Assembly: GCA_013176395.1 (NCBI GenBank)
Contig: JABMLP010000018.1
Span: 248,001-312,000 of the forward strand
Source of the DNA: Venturia oleaginea
Lineage: Eukaryota; Ascomycota; Dothideomycetes; Venturiales; Venturiaceae
Direction: 5' to 3'
Length of the DNA: 64,000 nucleotides
The stretch's first letter is position 1. Every line of letters starts with the position of its first letter. Below, piece after piece: positions 10,758 to 22,204 of the stretch. The notes below the pieces were generated by a model. It was not told the origin of the DNA. It made no database searches and saw only the letters and a program-made list of their open reading frames with translations. A program made the translations under genes and the position numbers.

Positions 10758-12159
10758 CACGGGTTGGCCAGAATTGACGGCGCACAGACCGCCTCAATAT
10801 GTGATTTTAGAGTAATGTACAGATATCACCACAAAGCGCTTTGAATTCGCACTTGAGGCTGCTCAATAATTGATCTACAGCGCTGGGGCATCTCCCTCAT
10901 GCGGTCACGAATTTTTTTAAGTGTAATATGGTCCTATTCTGCCTGAATATCTGCCTTGAATTGGGCCACCGTTGTCCACTTTCTACCAACCAATCTACCC
11001 TTCATGATGTTCCAACAAGCTTCTATAGAGTTCAAATCTGGTGACTCTGGAGGGTGGGTGAGTAATAAGAGATCTGCTTCGCGTTTAAGGAGGGCTGTAG
11101 GTGAGTTTAGTGAGTTGATTCCGTGCGATGGATCGCCATCCTCCTGTAGCCAGTATCTGCACTTGTGCTTTGCCTCCCAGTCCTGTATAGCCTTAATATG
11201 TTGTGGCAGTATCTTTTCAGAGTAAAAGACATGCGACATGCAGTTTCCTTTTGGTGTAGCATCCTGTTTTGCCTTCCAGTCATCGTAGACCTTGCAGCGC
11301 TCTGCAAAGGCAGTATCCAGCTCGTACTTGAGTTGCTTAGGCTTGGTAGGAGCCCGCTGCTTCTCTGAGGGCTCAACAGGATCTTTGTAGAATATGAGGC
11401 TACCTTTGTGGTTGTAGTTGACTCCGCCGGCGACGTGGATTGTGATGTCTAAACCTGTGCCTTTGACTCATTTATAGACCTTTCTTGCCCGGGTTTACGT
11501 AGCTCGTACTCGGGCTCTTCCATCAGCTGCTTTGGCTGGAAGTGAGCCTCGTCTGTGAACCAAATGCGAGACCAAAAGCCTGAAATCGTGGCGGTGAGGT
11601 GTTCTTGGCCGTACTGACGGCGGAGGGCTTGATTCTTGTTGCTAATTCTCTTTTGAAACTTCTTTTTGAATCGTTTGGCTCCTATCTGGTTGGCGTGGCG
11701 ACGTAAAGTTCGTGGTGCGGCTTCCAAATTGAGTTCTTCGACTTGATCTCGGTAGCCCATCTCGTGTGTTGGGTCATCTTGGTCAATTATCTTCTCTAAA
11801 TCAGAGGCAGATACCAAGCTTTTTCTTCCTAAGATAGAACTCCTCTTTCTTGTTGTTCTAAGCGCTTTATTGCCCCAATCTTCTCGGTTTTTCCGCCATC
11901 TACGGCCGGTGGGAGTTGGGATGTTGATTCCATGAAGGTGGCAAATAGATCTAAAGCTAGAGGAGGGACTAGCGGAGTCCAGGGCTTGAAAAAATCGATT
12001 TCGCTTCACGGTATCATATTCTCGACGATCAGTCTTTGGTAGCTTCTTTTTCGGCGTTGTGGGAGCCATAATGTGGTGGTTTATATGGGATCTACGTGTT
12101 GTTTTAGAGATCGGATGAAGGTCAGGGGTCTGTGCGCCGTCAATTCCGGCCAACCCGTG
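10758..12159 (-). mobile_element. Tc1-like DNA transposon A (decayed), terminal inverted repeats
   Basis: About 1.4 kb. The left end (CACGGGTTGGCCAGAATTGA from 10758, continuing GCGCACAGACC) is mirrored at the right end up to 12159 with one visible mismatch over about 33 bp. A reverse-strand transposase fills the interior. No TA duplication is obvious at either boundary. The right terminus stops 3 bp before the left terminus of a second, related element. Confidence 0.8.
10826..12069 (-). pseudogene. Tc1-like DDE transposase of element A, broken
   Basis: Starts at ATG 12069 (MAPTTPKKKLPKTDRREYDT). HTH region about residues 15-110, first catalytic Asp in IWFTDEAHFQPKQ, second in WLQEDGDPSHG, Glu in SPDLNSIEACWN. 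A one-base shift near 11455-11465 separates the first Asp block from the rest, and a TAG at 10934-10936 stands where the intact relative next door has Trp (AE-W-DKIT). The remaining C-terminus reads DHITLKKIRDRMREMPQRC. Compared with element B it is clearly the degenerate member of the pair. Confidence 0.8.
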
Positions 12160-12162
12160 CCC

Positions 12163-13567
12163 CACAGGGTTCCTCAAATCTGACTGCGCAGGGCGCTCGG
12201 ACCCACCATCCCATCTTTTGAACTGGAATGTATTATGCTATTTACCACACGTTTGACTTGCAATGGATCTATGGTTTTTGCTGAATCATCTTACATCTCT
12301 CTGGCATCTCTCTGACCCTTTTCCGTATCATTGTGAGCGTTATCTTGTCCCATTCTGCCTGTATTTCAGCCTTGAAATGAGCCACCGACGACCACCTCCT
12401 GCCAGCTAATCTGGACTTAATGATGTTACAACAAGACTCAATGGGATTGAGATCACATGATTGAGGAGGGTGAATAAGTAATAGAAGGTCTGCTTCTCTT
12501 TTTATGACTGCAGGGTCACTGTTAGGTGACTTGATTCCGTGAGAAGGATCACCATCCTCTTGAAGCCAGTATTTGCCCTGGTGACGCTTCTCCAAGGCCT
12601 GAATAGCTTCAATGTGTTGCGGCAGTATCTTTTTGGGGTAGAAAACCTGTGTCATGCAGTTTCCTTTTGGTGTTTCGTCCTCCTTTGCCTTAAGGTCTTG
12701 CCAGACCTTCAGCCGGGCTTGGTACACTGAATCCAGCTCGTATTTGAGTTGTTTAGGCTGCTTGAATTGCCTACGGACATTCTCTGATGGCTCGGCCGGA
12801 TCCTTGTAGAATATGAGGTTTCCTTTCTTGTTGTATGAGATGTCGCCGGCGACGTGAATAGTAACATCCAAAACGCCTTGCAGCTCCTCATTGACACCTC
12901 TCTCTTGCCCTGGAAAGCGTAGCTCATATTCAGGTGCATTGGCGAGTTCTTTTGACTGAAAATGGGCATCATCTGTGAACCAAATCCAACGCCAGAAGCC
13001 TAGTATGGTCTTTTTCTCATGTTCTTTACCGTATTCAACCCTCTTTGGCCGATTTGCCTGGGATATCTGCTTCTGATAACGCTTCTTAAATCGCCTAGCC
13101 CCTGCATTGTATACGCGACGCTGTAATGTCTTTGCGGAAGGCTTGCCGGGGCAGGAATTGGCTTGTTCCTGCCAGCCTTTTTCGTGTATGGGGTCATCTT
13201 GGTTCGTAAGGCGGGTAAGATCTGAAGCAGATAATTTGGTAGGCCGCCCTATGATGCAACGGCTCTTTCTCTGTGATCTGAATGCTGCATCACCAATAAG
13301 TTCTCGTAGTTTAAGCCAACTACGTGCGGTAGAAGTTGGTATATTGATTTCAGGGAGGTATGCGATTGTACCGACGCCGTCGGCCTCATTCTTGCAATCC
13401 CAGGCCTGAAAAAATTGCATTCTCTTCGTGGTATCATATTCTCGCCTTGCAGTCTTTCTTTTGGGTGTTCTAGGCGCCATGGTGGTAAATAGCATAGTAC
13501 ATTCAAGTTCAAAAGATGGGATGGTGGGTCCGAGCGCCCTGCGCAGTCAGATTTGAGGAACCCTGTG
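12163..13567 (-). mobile_element. Tc1-like DNA transposon B, potentially intact
   Basis: About 1.4 kb with long terminal inverted repeats. The left end from 12163 starts CACAGGGTTCCTCAAATCTG, and the right end up to 13567 is its reverse complement. The match extends through GCGCAGGGCGCTCGGACC and on past the AAAAGATGG block, about 75 bp with few mismatches. The terminus begins CACAGGG, similar to CACGGG of element A, so the two are related families. No TA target duplication is visible at the edges (flanking bases are CCC on both sides). Confidence 0.82.
12269..13480 (-). CDS. Tc1-like DDE transposase of element B, open frame
   Basis: Cut-and-paste transposase of 403 residues, uninterrupted. 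ATG 13480 (MAPRTPKRKTARREYDTTKR) is preferred over an in-frame ATG five codons upstream by analogy with element A. HTH domains at about residues 10-120, catalytic Asp in IWFTDDAHFQSKE, second Asp in YWLQEDGDPSHG, Glu in CDLNPIESCCN. Counted by eye there are 38 residues between the second Asp and the Glu, more than the 34 of classic Tc1. Basic, Arg/Lys-rich C-terminus (MIRKRVREMPERC). It is the only open transposase frame in the island and so the possible source of movement for related copies. Confidence 0.85.
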   Translation of the reverse strand: MAPRTPKRKTARREYDTTKRMQFFQAWDCKNEADGVGTIAYLPEINIPTSTARSWLKLRELIGDAAFRSQRKSRCIIGRPTKLSASDLTRLTNQDDPIHEKGWQEQANSCPGKPSAKTLQRRVYNAGARRFKKRYQKQISQANRPKRVEYGKEHEKKTILGFWRWIWFTDDAHFQSKELANAPEYELRFPGQERGVNEELQGVLDVTIHVAGDISYNKKGNLIFYKDPAEPSENVRRQFKQPKQLKYELDSVYQARLKVWQDLKAKEDETPKGNCMTQVFYPKKILPQHIEAIQALEKRHQGKYWLQEDGDPSHGIKSPNSDPAVIKREADLLLLIHPPQSCDLNPIESCCNIIKSRLAGRRWSSVAHFKAEIQAEWDKITLTMIRKRVREMPERCKMIQQKP

Positions 13568-13758
13568 CCCATTCAAAGCTCCAATTTTCGGGAGTACCTT
13601 CTCGCCTTCCTAACTCCTACTTTCTATTGGATTTCCGTTGTCATTTCCCTTTTTCACAAGCTTCGTACTAGCGCCGCTACCTCGTCCGGAGACATCCCCA
13701 CCTCATTGAGAAAGTTTCTGCTTGGTTGTTGTTAAATGCCCAACAAGACCTGTGAGCT

Positions 13759-15499
13759 TTGGTAAAGATGTTGAGCGTGGAAACCATTCGAGATGGCTTC
13801 TCTTATTCGACGGTACAATGGACTATAGCCGTTGTGTTGCCATTTACCCTATATCATCTTTATCTCACTTTGTGGCGACCAGATTTCCTAGCGAAAGCCC
13901 CCGCTGCGATTAACGAAGGCGTTCCTGTTCTAGGAGCCACGCGCTTTTGGAACGCGCGATGGGATCTCTTCAAGGAATGGAGGAAGAAGAATGGCAATTT
14001 CAGCTTTTATGTCGGACGCAACCAAGTCATTGGTGTCACTGGAACCGCTGCGAGGCAAGACTTCTTCAACAGCCGCGAATTAAACTCGGACAAGGGGTCA
14101 ATACACTGAGATCTTTCCGCGGCAGAACCCGGGCTGATAATTGTAGCTATAAACTGCTTGTCGGTAGCGAGGCACCACCTCCTGCTGATGGCGGCCACGA
14201 TTCTCCGAAGCATTTCAATGACACAATGACGAGAGTGCTCAAGGGTGAAGAATTCATTCGCAGTAAGTTGTGTAGATCCTATAACTCGGTTTCGGGTGCT
14301 TACTCTTCTAGATCTCCCCAAGCTTGTTCGCGATCTCAAGACTCGTCTTGATAAACTTGCCGACGAACCCGTCAAGATCACGAACCCCTTCGACAGTGTG
14401 TACGAGATCGTCTTTCAGCTTACCATGCGAACTGTTGGCTGTAACGAAATTGCGGATGACCCAAAATTGCTGTACCGAGCTATGCAGTACATTAGGACCA
14501 TTGAGCTCAGCACCACACCGACTCGCATCATGTTTCCTTGGATTCCTACTCCTGCACTTTTCAGACAGTTGTATGCTGGAGCTAGCTTTTACACGATGTT
14601 TAACAAGATCGTCAAGCAAAGGAAGAAGGAGAATCGACGAGAGGAGGACGCTTTACAGATTTGTATGGATCAGGGGGACAGCACGACGGATGTTATTTCC
14701 GTAAGTTTTCATTTATGCCGAGTTATCCGCTCTCTTCTTTTAAACGTCTCGTCTAGTTCGTACTCGGGGCTCTTTTCGCCGGACAACTAAACTCAGGCAT
14801 CAACGCAGCTTGGATCTTAATCTACCTCGCAAAGTACCCAGAATGGAAAGAAAAGGTCTTACAACAAGTCATCGAAGTCGCAGCCAAGAATTGCGCTGAC
14901 CCTTCAGCACCGCTCGTTGGCCAACTGATCTCACTTCCAATCGAGATTTGGGAAGGCGGGTTTCCACTCATCGATCTATGCTTGCGCGATTCGATCCGCT
15001 TGCAAACTGTGGGAACTGCATTCCGGAAAAACGTGTCCGGACACGATGTTCGTATTGGAGACGCGATCATTCCTAATGGGTGTTATGTTGTCTACCACAT
15101 GGCAGATATTCATAATGATGAATCTGTCTATCCAAATCCCGCGAAGTGGGATCCAGGCCGCTATCTCCCCGATCGCGCGGAAGACAAGAAGGTTCGACCC
15201 GATCTTCCATACCCACCTATCTTCACTAATATTTTTTCATCAAGGTCCCGTATGGTTGGGCTGGTTGGGGACTGGGAAGACATCCGTGCCTTGGCATGCG
15301 CTTCGCCAAACTCGAGAATAATCTCATTACCGCGTTGTGGCTGGCTATGTTTGAGTATGAGCTCGTTGATGAAGCTGGCAATCCGACCGACGAGATACCG
15401 CAGGTCAATATCAATGGACTTGCAGCGCACAAACCGGCGAACACAAAGTATCTCAAGTATCGACGTAGAGGCGAAACCGGTACTACATCACGATTGTGA
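13759..15499 (+). CDS. Cytochrome P450 monooxygenase (P450 no. 1)
   Basis: Heme-thiolate monooxygenase, anchored by an N-terminal membrane helix (VQWTIAVVLPFTLYHLYLTLW). Introns with good signals: 14263-14311, 14701-14756 and 15192-15244. The joined exons give FNDTMTRVLKGEEFIR-NLPKLVRDLKTRLD, the I-helix region VLGALFAGQLNSGINAAW, the K-helix LCLRDSIRLQTVGTAFRKN and the heme loop WGLGRHPCLGMRFAKLE with the Cys ligand. In the K-helix the usual ExxR Glu is Asp (DSIR). The segment about 14095-14160, where the family has a conserved GY..LFG stretch, does not read cleanly: it needs either a poorly signalled intron of about 50 nt (ending TTGTAG near 14145) or a frameshift. The gene may therefore be damaged. 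The substrate is unknown. Confidence 0.75.
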
Positions 15500-16516
15500 T
15501 ACCAAGATCTTAGTGACAGCTAGAGAGTTCTTCTCTATCAACACAATTTCAAGAATGTCAGTTTCACTCAGCAACACAAACATCAGACTCGCTCCGATCA
15601 AGCTCCTGCTCACATCGGCTCACATCGTTGAAGCACTCGATAAGGTCATTGCCGAAGAACTGCATTACTCCTTTCCAGCCTGCCACACCGGCCGGACTCT
15701 CATCCATTTCTTTTGCGCCAACTAGCAACTCACGAAGATTGCCGATCCAAATAACCTGCATAGCTACACCACCCCAATCTGAACGACTGCATGGTCCATT
15801 TTCGCAATCAAAATGTTGGCGCAGTCCAGCGGTTATGCCTTAATACTTGCTTATTCTTCTCATATTCTGCCAACATCAGTTCGTCATCCTCACACCTCAT
15901 CAAAGAGGGGAAACAGATCTAGAAAGCTCTTTGATAATTGCTTTAGCAAAGGCTACGATGCAACCAACGCGACGACGACGTGTCCATTACCTCACGTCTT
16001 TTTTTTCTTCCTATCCTTCTGCAATCAGTGCGAAATCTTGATAATCCAAACCATGTAAACGGGTACTAGAATTAGTAAGAATGCTAATTAGAGCCGTTAG
16101 TTCGATTGGGTGCATGGAGTCTCGTATTCCGGAAAAGAAAATTGCTCTCGCTCAACAAGTATCAAGAAGTGCGGGAGTCTACCGGAGTGCATCATCCCAG
16201 CCTCAATCAATCACAAGCCAGCTTAAATTGTGTCAGTCCGACTTCAACAAATTTCTTACCACAATTACCAGAAAAACTGGAGAAACGGATTCCTGCAGCC
16301 AATTTTGATCGCAAAATGTGAGTTGTGCAAACTTTGACTTTGAATGCTTTTGGTATTTTTTTCGCAATTCTTTGACCTATGCTATGCTACCGAGCCTCAT
16401 GTGACACAAGAGCAAGAATGAGGACCAGGCGATATGCCGTTCCTCGCGTAATTGTCGACTACCCAGATAACCACACACACAAGCCCATGACACGAGTGTA
16501 TATTCCAACCAAGCGC
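15500..16516. other. Intergenic, no gene recognised
   Basis: Only short unconvincing open frames. Convergent region between the P450 and the uS11 gene. Confidence 0.6.
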
Positions 16517-17162
<646 letters not shown>

Positions 17163-17439
17163 TTTGTCGAGTTGTCGAGTGTCGTAGGGGTGGTGAGTGA
17201 GACGGCGTTGGTGTTCGAAAATAGGGTGAAGTTCGCGAGACCAAAATGCGAATGTGTGGTTGACAGGGATAAATTCTTATGTAATACGCTATTTCTGATT
17301 GATACTAGCGTCTAATTGTGATCCTTGTTCCCGAAGATTGCCCGGCGAATTTGATTTACTTGCAGGTGCGAAAAGTCTTTTCTCTTCCTAGCTCCATTCC
17401 TTCACCATCATCCGCAACCCTCAACTCCATCCCGCAACC

Positions 17440-19312
17440 ATGGTGACTCTGTCAGTTGGAATCATTGGCATGGGAGACATGGGCAAGATGTACGCCCGTT
17501 GTCTCAGTGAAGCTGGGTGGAAGTAAGCCTTTCCCTTGTTGATTCGCTTCTTGATTGAAATTCTCTCTCTTGGTAAGTCAACCTCCTTTCAACCCTCTCC
17601 CCTATTCAATGATGACTTGAGTGCATTTGGCTCGAGTACAATCGTCTATTAACCTGAAATCCGTTCTGGACTTGGGCGAAATGGTCGATTGTCTATGATG
17701 TAAAATCTCAGCTACCTTAATAGAAACTGTCTGACACACATTTACAACACTGCCTTATTATTGCCTTCTCTTGCAGGAACAATCGCTAACATTCATTCAG
17801 ATATCACAATTTTGCGTCCCGTGTCTGACGCTGTTGCTTAGGATCAACGCTTGCGATATACCCAGCAAGTATGAGGATCTCAAGAAGGAGTTCGACGGCA
17901 TGGTAAAGTAATCTGGTAGTTAGTAATGCAAACATTGATGCTCAATGCTGTCCCAGAAAAATATCAACATCCTTCAAAATGGCCATCTCGTATCGAGAAC
18001 CAGTGACTACATCGTATACAATGTACCGGCGGAGAGCATTGACAAAATCGTCGCCGAATACGGTCCATGTGTGTTACTCGACCCAGTGATTACGTTTTCG
18101 TGCCTTTTCTTTCACTAACAACAGCAGCCACCAAGTTGGGTGCCATTGTCGGTGGTCAAACCTCGTGCAAAGCGCCGGAGATAGCCGCCTTTGAAAAACA
18201 TCTTCCTCCTGATGTGCAAATCGTGTCGTGCCATTCTCTCCACGGCCCATCTGTAAATCCAAAAGGACAACCTCTTGTGCGTTGCAAGATTCCCATGCCT
18301 CGGGTCCATACTCACCTTACAGGTCCTCATCAAGCACAGGGCGACAGAGGAAGGCTTCAAGCTGGTAGAGAAAACCCTCTCATGCCTTGAGTCAAGACAC
18401 GTCTACCTTACCTGGCAAGAACACGACCGGATCACTGCTGACACTCAAGCCGTGACTCACGCTGCCTTCCTCAGCATGGGCGCCGCATGGGCTGCCAATC
18501 AACAATTCCCTTGGGAAATTTCTCGCTACGTTGGCGGTATTGAAAATGTCAAGATCAATGTCATGATGCGCATCTTCAACAACAAATGGCACGTCTACGC
18601 TGGCCTCGCCATCATGAACCCTTCTGCTCGTGACCAGATTCGACAATATGCTGCATCCGTCACAGAACTGTTCAAGCTGATGTTGCTCGGACAGAGAGAG
18701 GAATTCTCCCGGCGAATCAAGGATGCTGCTCATAAGGTCTTTGGTGCTTCGGAGAGCAACCATCGTGATTTACTTTTAGACGACAAGATTCTTGATCGGT
18801 TTAGTCTGAGGGAGAAACCTGCTGAGCCGGTGAAGAACAGTCATCTTAGTCTGTTAGCTATGGTGGACTGCTGGGCGAGGTTGGGTGTTGTTCCTTATAA
18901 TCATATGATTTGCTCAACTCCGGTAAGATTTATGATACTTCATCTGGGATGGATCCTAATTCGAGATATAGCTGTTCCGTATGTGGCTTGGTATCACGGA
19001 ATACCTCTTTCGCAACCCCGCCTTGCTAGAGGAGACCATCGACACGGCTATGAGCGATGACTTGTTTAGAGGAGATGATCTGGAGTTCACATTTGCTGCA
19101 AGAGTGAGCTTTTTCTTACCTGCTCTGCTTGAAAGCTTGCTAATACCCGATAGGACTGGAGCGAACGAGTCGACCTCAGGTCATTTGAGTCTTATCAGGA
19201 GAAGTTTGAAAAGATACAAACATACTTTGGACCACGTTTGCCAGAGGCGCAGCGCACTGGCAATGAGATGATCAAGACGATATTGGAGAAGATGACGAAG
19301 GAAGACGCCTGA
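17440..19312 (+). CDS. TYR1: Prephenate dehydrogenase
   Basis: Converts prephenate to 4-hydroxyphenylpyruvate with NADP, the committed step to tyrosine; cytosolic. Seven exons fit in frame: 17440-17522, 17842-17902, 17957-18068, 18125-18276, 18323-18922, 18972-19103, 19154-19312 (432 residues; yeast Tyr1 is 452). The first intron (about 320 nt) is unusually long for this window. Visible: dinucleotide motif VGIIGMGDMGKMYARCLSEAGW at residues 6-27, the loop GAIVGGQTSCKAPEIAAF, the catalytic His block VSCHSLHGPSVNPKGQPL, and the helical C-terminal domain (TADTQAVTHAAFLSMGAAW and later). At the fourth exon start two AG acceptors 3 nt apart are possible. The start codon is 277 bp from that of uS11 on the other strand. 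Confidence 0.93.
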
Positions 19313-20028
19313 GACATTCAAATGAGGTGGGCGGTGTCGTTTGCATGATGGTGGCAACTTTGAGAATACTAGCGCAAGAGGTCAGGAGCGGGGATAATCT
19401 TGTCTGAGTTACTCATCATTTCGTGGCTGGGCAACCTAGACACTTAGCACGAGCAACTTGCGGACTCTGGGCTCACTTTTTTTCATGTGAACAGCTAACC
19501 TATGTCTTATTGTATTAGGTATTTCCTAGCAAGACGCCTCGTTCTGGGCTCGGGAAAGGCATCAGGCAGGCTCTTTCCCCCTTGGCTTCAGATCATCAGA
19601 AACATTCAACAACACTCTTTCATCTCGTTTGTTTGGAAGCGGCACTGCGACAACGGTTACAAGCGAGGACCGTGTGGCTGACAATCACTGGCCGCTCTCA
19701 ATCAAGGCTCGGCGAACGAACGTAGCTCGAGACAGTCTCAATGCCTTCTTATGGGCAACGGAGGCTGAGAAATTTTGTTCTCTCACTGAACAAGTGTGTC
19801 CACTGGTCTATATGAGTCCCGTCCTTCCCCATCTCCTTCATTCATCAGCCTTCATCTCAATGTCATTTAGCAGTTCAGTCAATTCATCTACAGCCTGCAC
19901 TCGACCTTAAGCAAGCTCCTGTCAGACAACTCGCACGATAACTTGGATTGATGGACTCCTCATCAGGTACTTGGTCTTTCATCTTGCGTGGTATCTCAAC
20001 TGATTTTATTCCAGCGAACAAAACCACC
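19313..20028. other. Intergenic, no gene recognised
   Basis: Downstream of TYR1. No open frame with supporting motifs. Confidence 0.6.
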
Positions 20029-20328
20029 ATGCTCTTCTCCACCATCCTTCTCCTCTCGATCGCATCTCTCAGCTTTGCCTCGCCAACCACGTCCGCAGCC
20101 ACTTCCTCACAGTCCAAAGTTGCCAATACCCTTCGCCACTCCAATCGCAATGTCCCTGATCGAGCAGTCTCCAGCACCGACAGCTACGCATTCGGGAGTT
20201 GTAATGCAGTCTCAATATCTGACGTGACACTAGTAATGGGGCTCAATTGGCTTAATTTGGATTGTGACCAGGCGGTGTTAAGCAAATCTTTATTTACGGA
20301 GAGGTCGCGGGTTGAGGCACGAATATGA
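20029..20328 (+). CDS. Small secreted-protein candidate, family unknown
   Basis: From ATG 20029 the frame encodes about 99 residues beginning MLFSTILLLSIASLSFASPT, a textbook signal peptide with likely cleavage after SFA. The mature part is Ser/Thr-rich (TTSAATSSQSKVANTLRHSN) and contains only two Cys, in GSCNAVS and LDCDQAV. An intron may start near 20221 (GTGACA) and end near 20270 (GACCAG), so the C-terminus is uncertain. I do not recognise a family. The gene structure may be incomplete or decayed. Confidence 0.4.
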   Translation: MLFSTILLLSIASLSFASPTTSAATSSQSKVANTLRHSNRNVPDRAVSSTDSYAFGSCNAVSISDVTLVMGLNWLNLDCDQAVLSKSLFTERSRVEARI

Positions 20329-21607
20329 CTTTTACGCCAGAGACGATCGATTCCACCTTTGTTCGTCGAGTTCTCTCTTTAAAGAGTCTTTTGTTAATAA
20401 TCAGCCAGTTGAAGAGAGATGTTGAAATGATGAACGGTCAGGATTCTGAGTTTGGAAAACATGGACTTTATCAAAGATATCATGAGTCTCTTGGCTGGGG
20501 TTTGACTGAAAACATCTGTAGGACCAGATACACCCAACATGATTTTGAAGGGATGATCTTTCACGCTCTTTGAGAATTAGGTTCGGCGGGCGTAGACGAT
20601 GCTCCTTTTCTCCTTTTCCTATGAGACTGGCTTAGTCACATTGCAAAGGTACAATGAGACACGGCAGTCAGCACATCGTATAATTAACATTGTCTAAGTA
20701 CGAGCCCCAAGGAACCGCAGAGGAAAAAAATAGCCAACGATAACAGGTATTTAAAACCATAGGCTTTGACCGCCTCCAACTCGACCCTTTCAAGATATTT
20801 CCATACTATTTGGTTCTTCTCTTCACGATTCGGGTTGCTGGATTATTCCCTTGAAAATGTCTGGGTCGATAGATGGATGGGGAAAGACCCGTGCAGACCA
20901 ATTGAGGTCCCTGTTGAGGGTGTTCTTCGAGTTCTACACAAGATTTGGACAGTCAGGAATAGGGCTACATGATAAGATGCTCCATGTAGGTTGGCTGTGT
21001 ATGGTTGGGCAAGAGAAGACTTATATCAGTTCAAAACGCCATGCTCAAAGACGAGATGTGTTGCGTACCTGGGCACGACATGTCAGCCAACATTGGTTCA
21101 TTCTGCCCAACAAGAGCTTGAGAATGTCTTTGAAAGTGCTTGCGCTCGAGACCGTCGAAGTAAGATGTTATTGGCCAATGTGTGCGCATGCGGTTCATAT
21201 CTAGAGGTGGTCTGGTGACTTTTGGGTGTGATGCTCAACTTTCCAGCTAAGTATGAAAGCTTGTACCGTTGTACTGGGATGTAAGAGAGAGAATGTAAAG
21301 TAAGTTGAACCACAGAAATGATAGCTGACTACGATATCACTGTCTTGGTTAAAACTGACATTGTAGTGCTTTATTCTAGGCACGGTAAACCCTCTGAACT
21401 GTCTCTTAGTTAGAGAACAGAAATATTTGGAATCTGTTACTAGACCATATATAACCCGTCCTTTCAGTCTCCGCTCTACTCACCACAAATCGATTCTCAA
21501 CTCGTCCATAATAATCCTAATCTCATGGTGTATTCATTCCTGCCCGTCTCATATTAGTCCTACAATCATTTTTCAAGCTTTTAATCCAAGCATTTGGGAA
21601 CTGACCA
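20329..21607. other. Stretch with no confident gene
   Basis: A Cys-containing frame at 20991-21218 (FKTPCSKTRCVAYLGTTCQP, then SACARDRRSKMLLANVCACG) looks protein-like but lacks a convincing start or signal peptide. Nothing else is recognised. Confidence 0.35.
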
Positions 21608-22165
21608 GTGTCAGTCAAAACGACAGCAATCACGCTCTTCACCATTCTACCCCTCTGGCACTCTATCTCTCCCAGTTCGAATCCACCACCTATCGGCACC
21701 AAAGGAATTGTATCACCTAGATCGGTAGAACGCTCAAACTCTTCAGCATACAAGAGTCCTGTCATAACGTCCTGCAGGCATATCCCGCGACGAATGTGCT
21801 ACAACAGCACCAACATCTCAGGCCTCTGTTATGCAGCTCCATTCCAGATCTTATAGCCCCAAGATGATGGACGAATTGCTACGGTGCCTGCTTTGTCAAC
21901 GGTCAAATTCGATTCCGTCACCTTGAACATGACTTTCTTCGATGAAGAGGGCTGTCGAGGTGCCGATATAACGATTATGTCGGGTGAGGGATCTACTTCT
22001 GGTGCGAATTTGAGCGATTGGAACTTTGGTGAGCGGACGAGGTCTATGAGGGTTTATGGATTGTTCTTAGTCGTTGAGGGGAACTGCGTGCAGAGGAAAT
22101 ACTTGCCATGCAGACTTGAATGGCTCCTTCCAAACATGATTCTGTGTCGTGGAAAAAGTTTCTGA
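21608..22165 (+). pseudogene. Secreted-protein-like gene, apparently decayed
   Basis: One frame runs from about 21608 to 22165 and is broken only by a TAG at 21854-21856. Before it lies a hydrophobic lead (TTAITLFTILPLWHSISPSS) and CRHIPRRMCYNSTNISGLCY. After it follow VKFDSVTLNMTFFDEEGCRG and GERTRSMRVYG, a pattern seen in small fungal secreted proteins with beta-rich folds and paired Cys. The expected start is GTG rather than ATG. Missing start plus internal stop suggest a pseudogene; an unrecognised intron is the alternative. Confidence 0.35.
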
Positions 22166-22204
22166 AGCCCAATTCTCTGTCCCCCCTCCAACATTAATAC
22201 AGCC

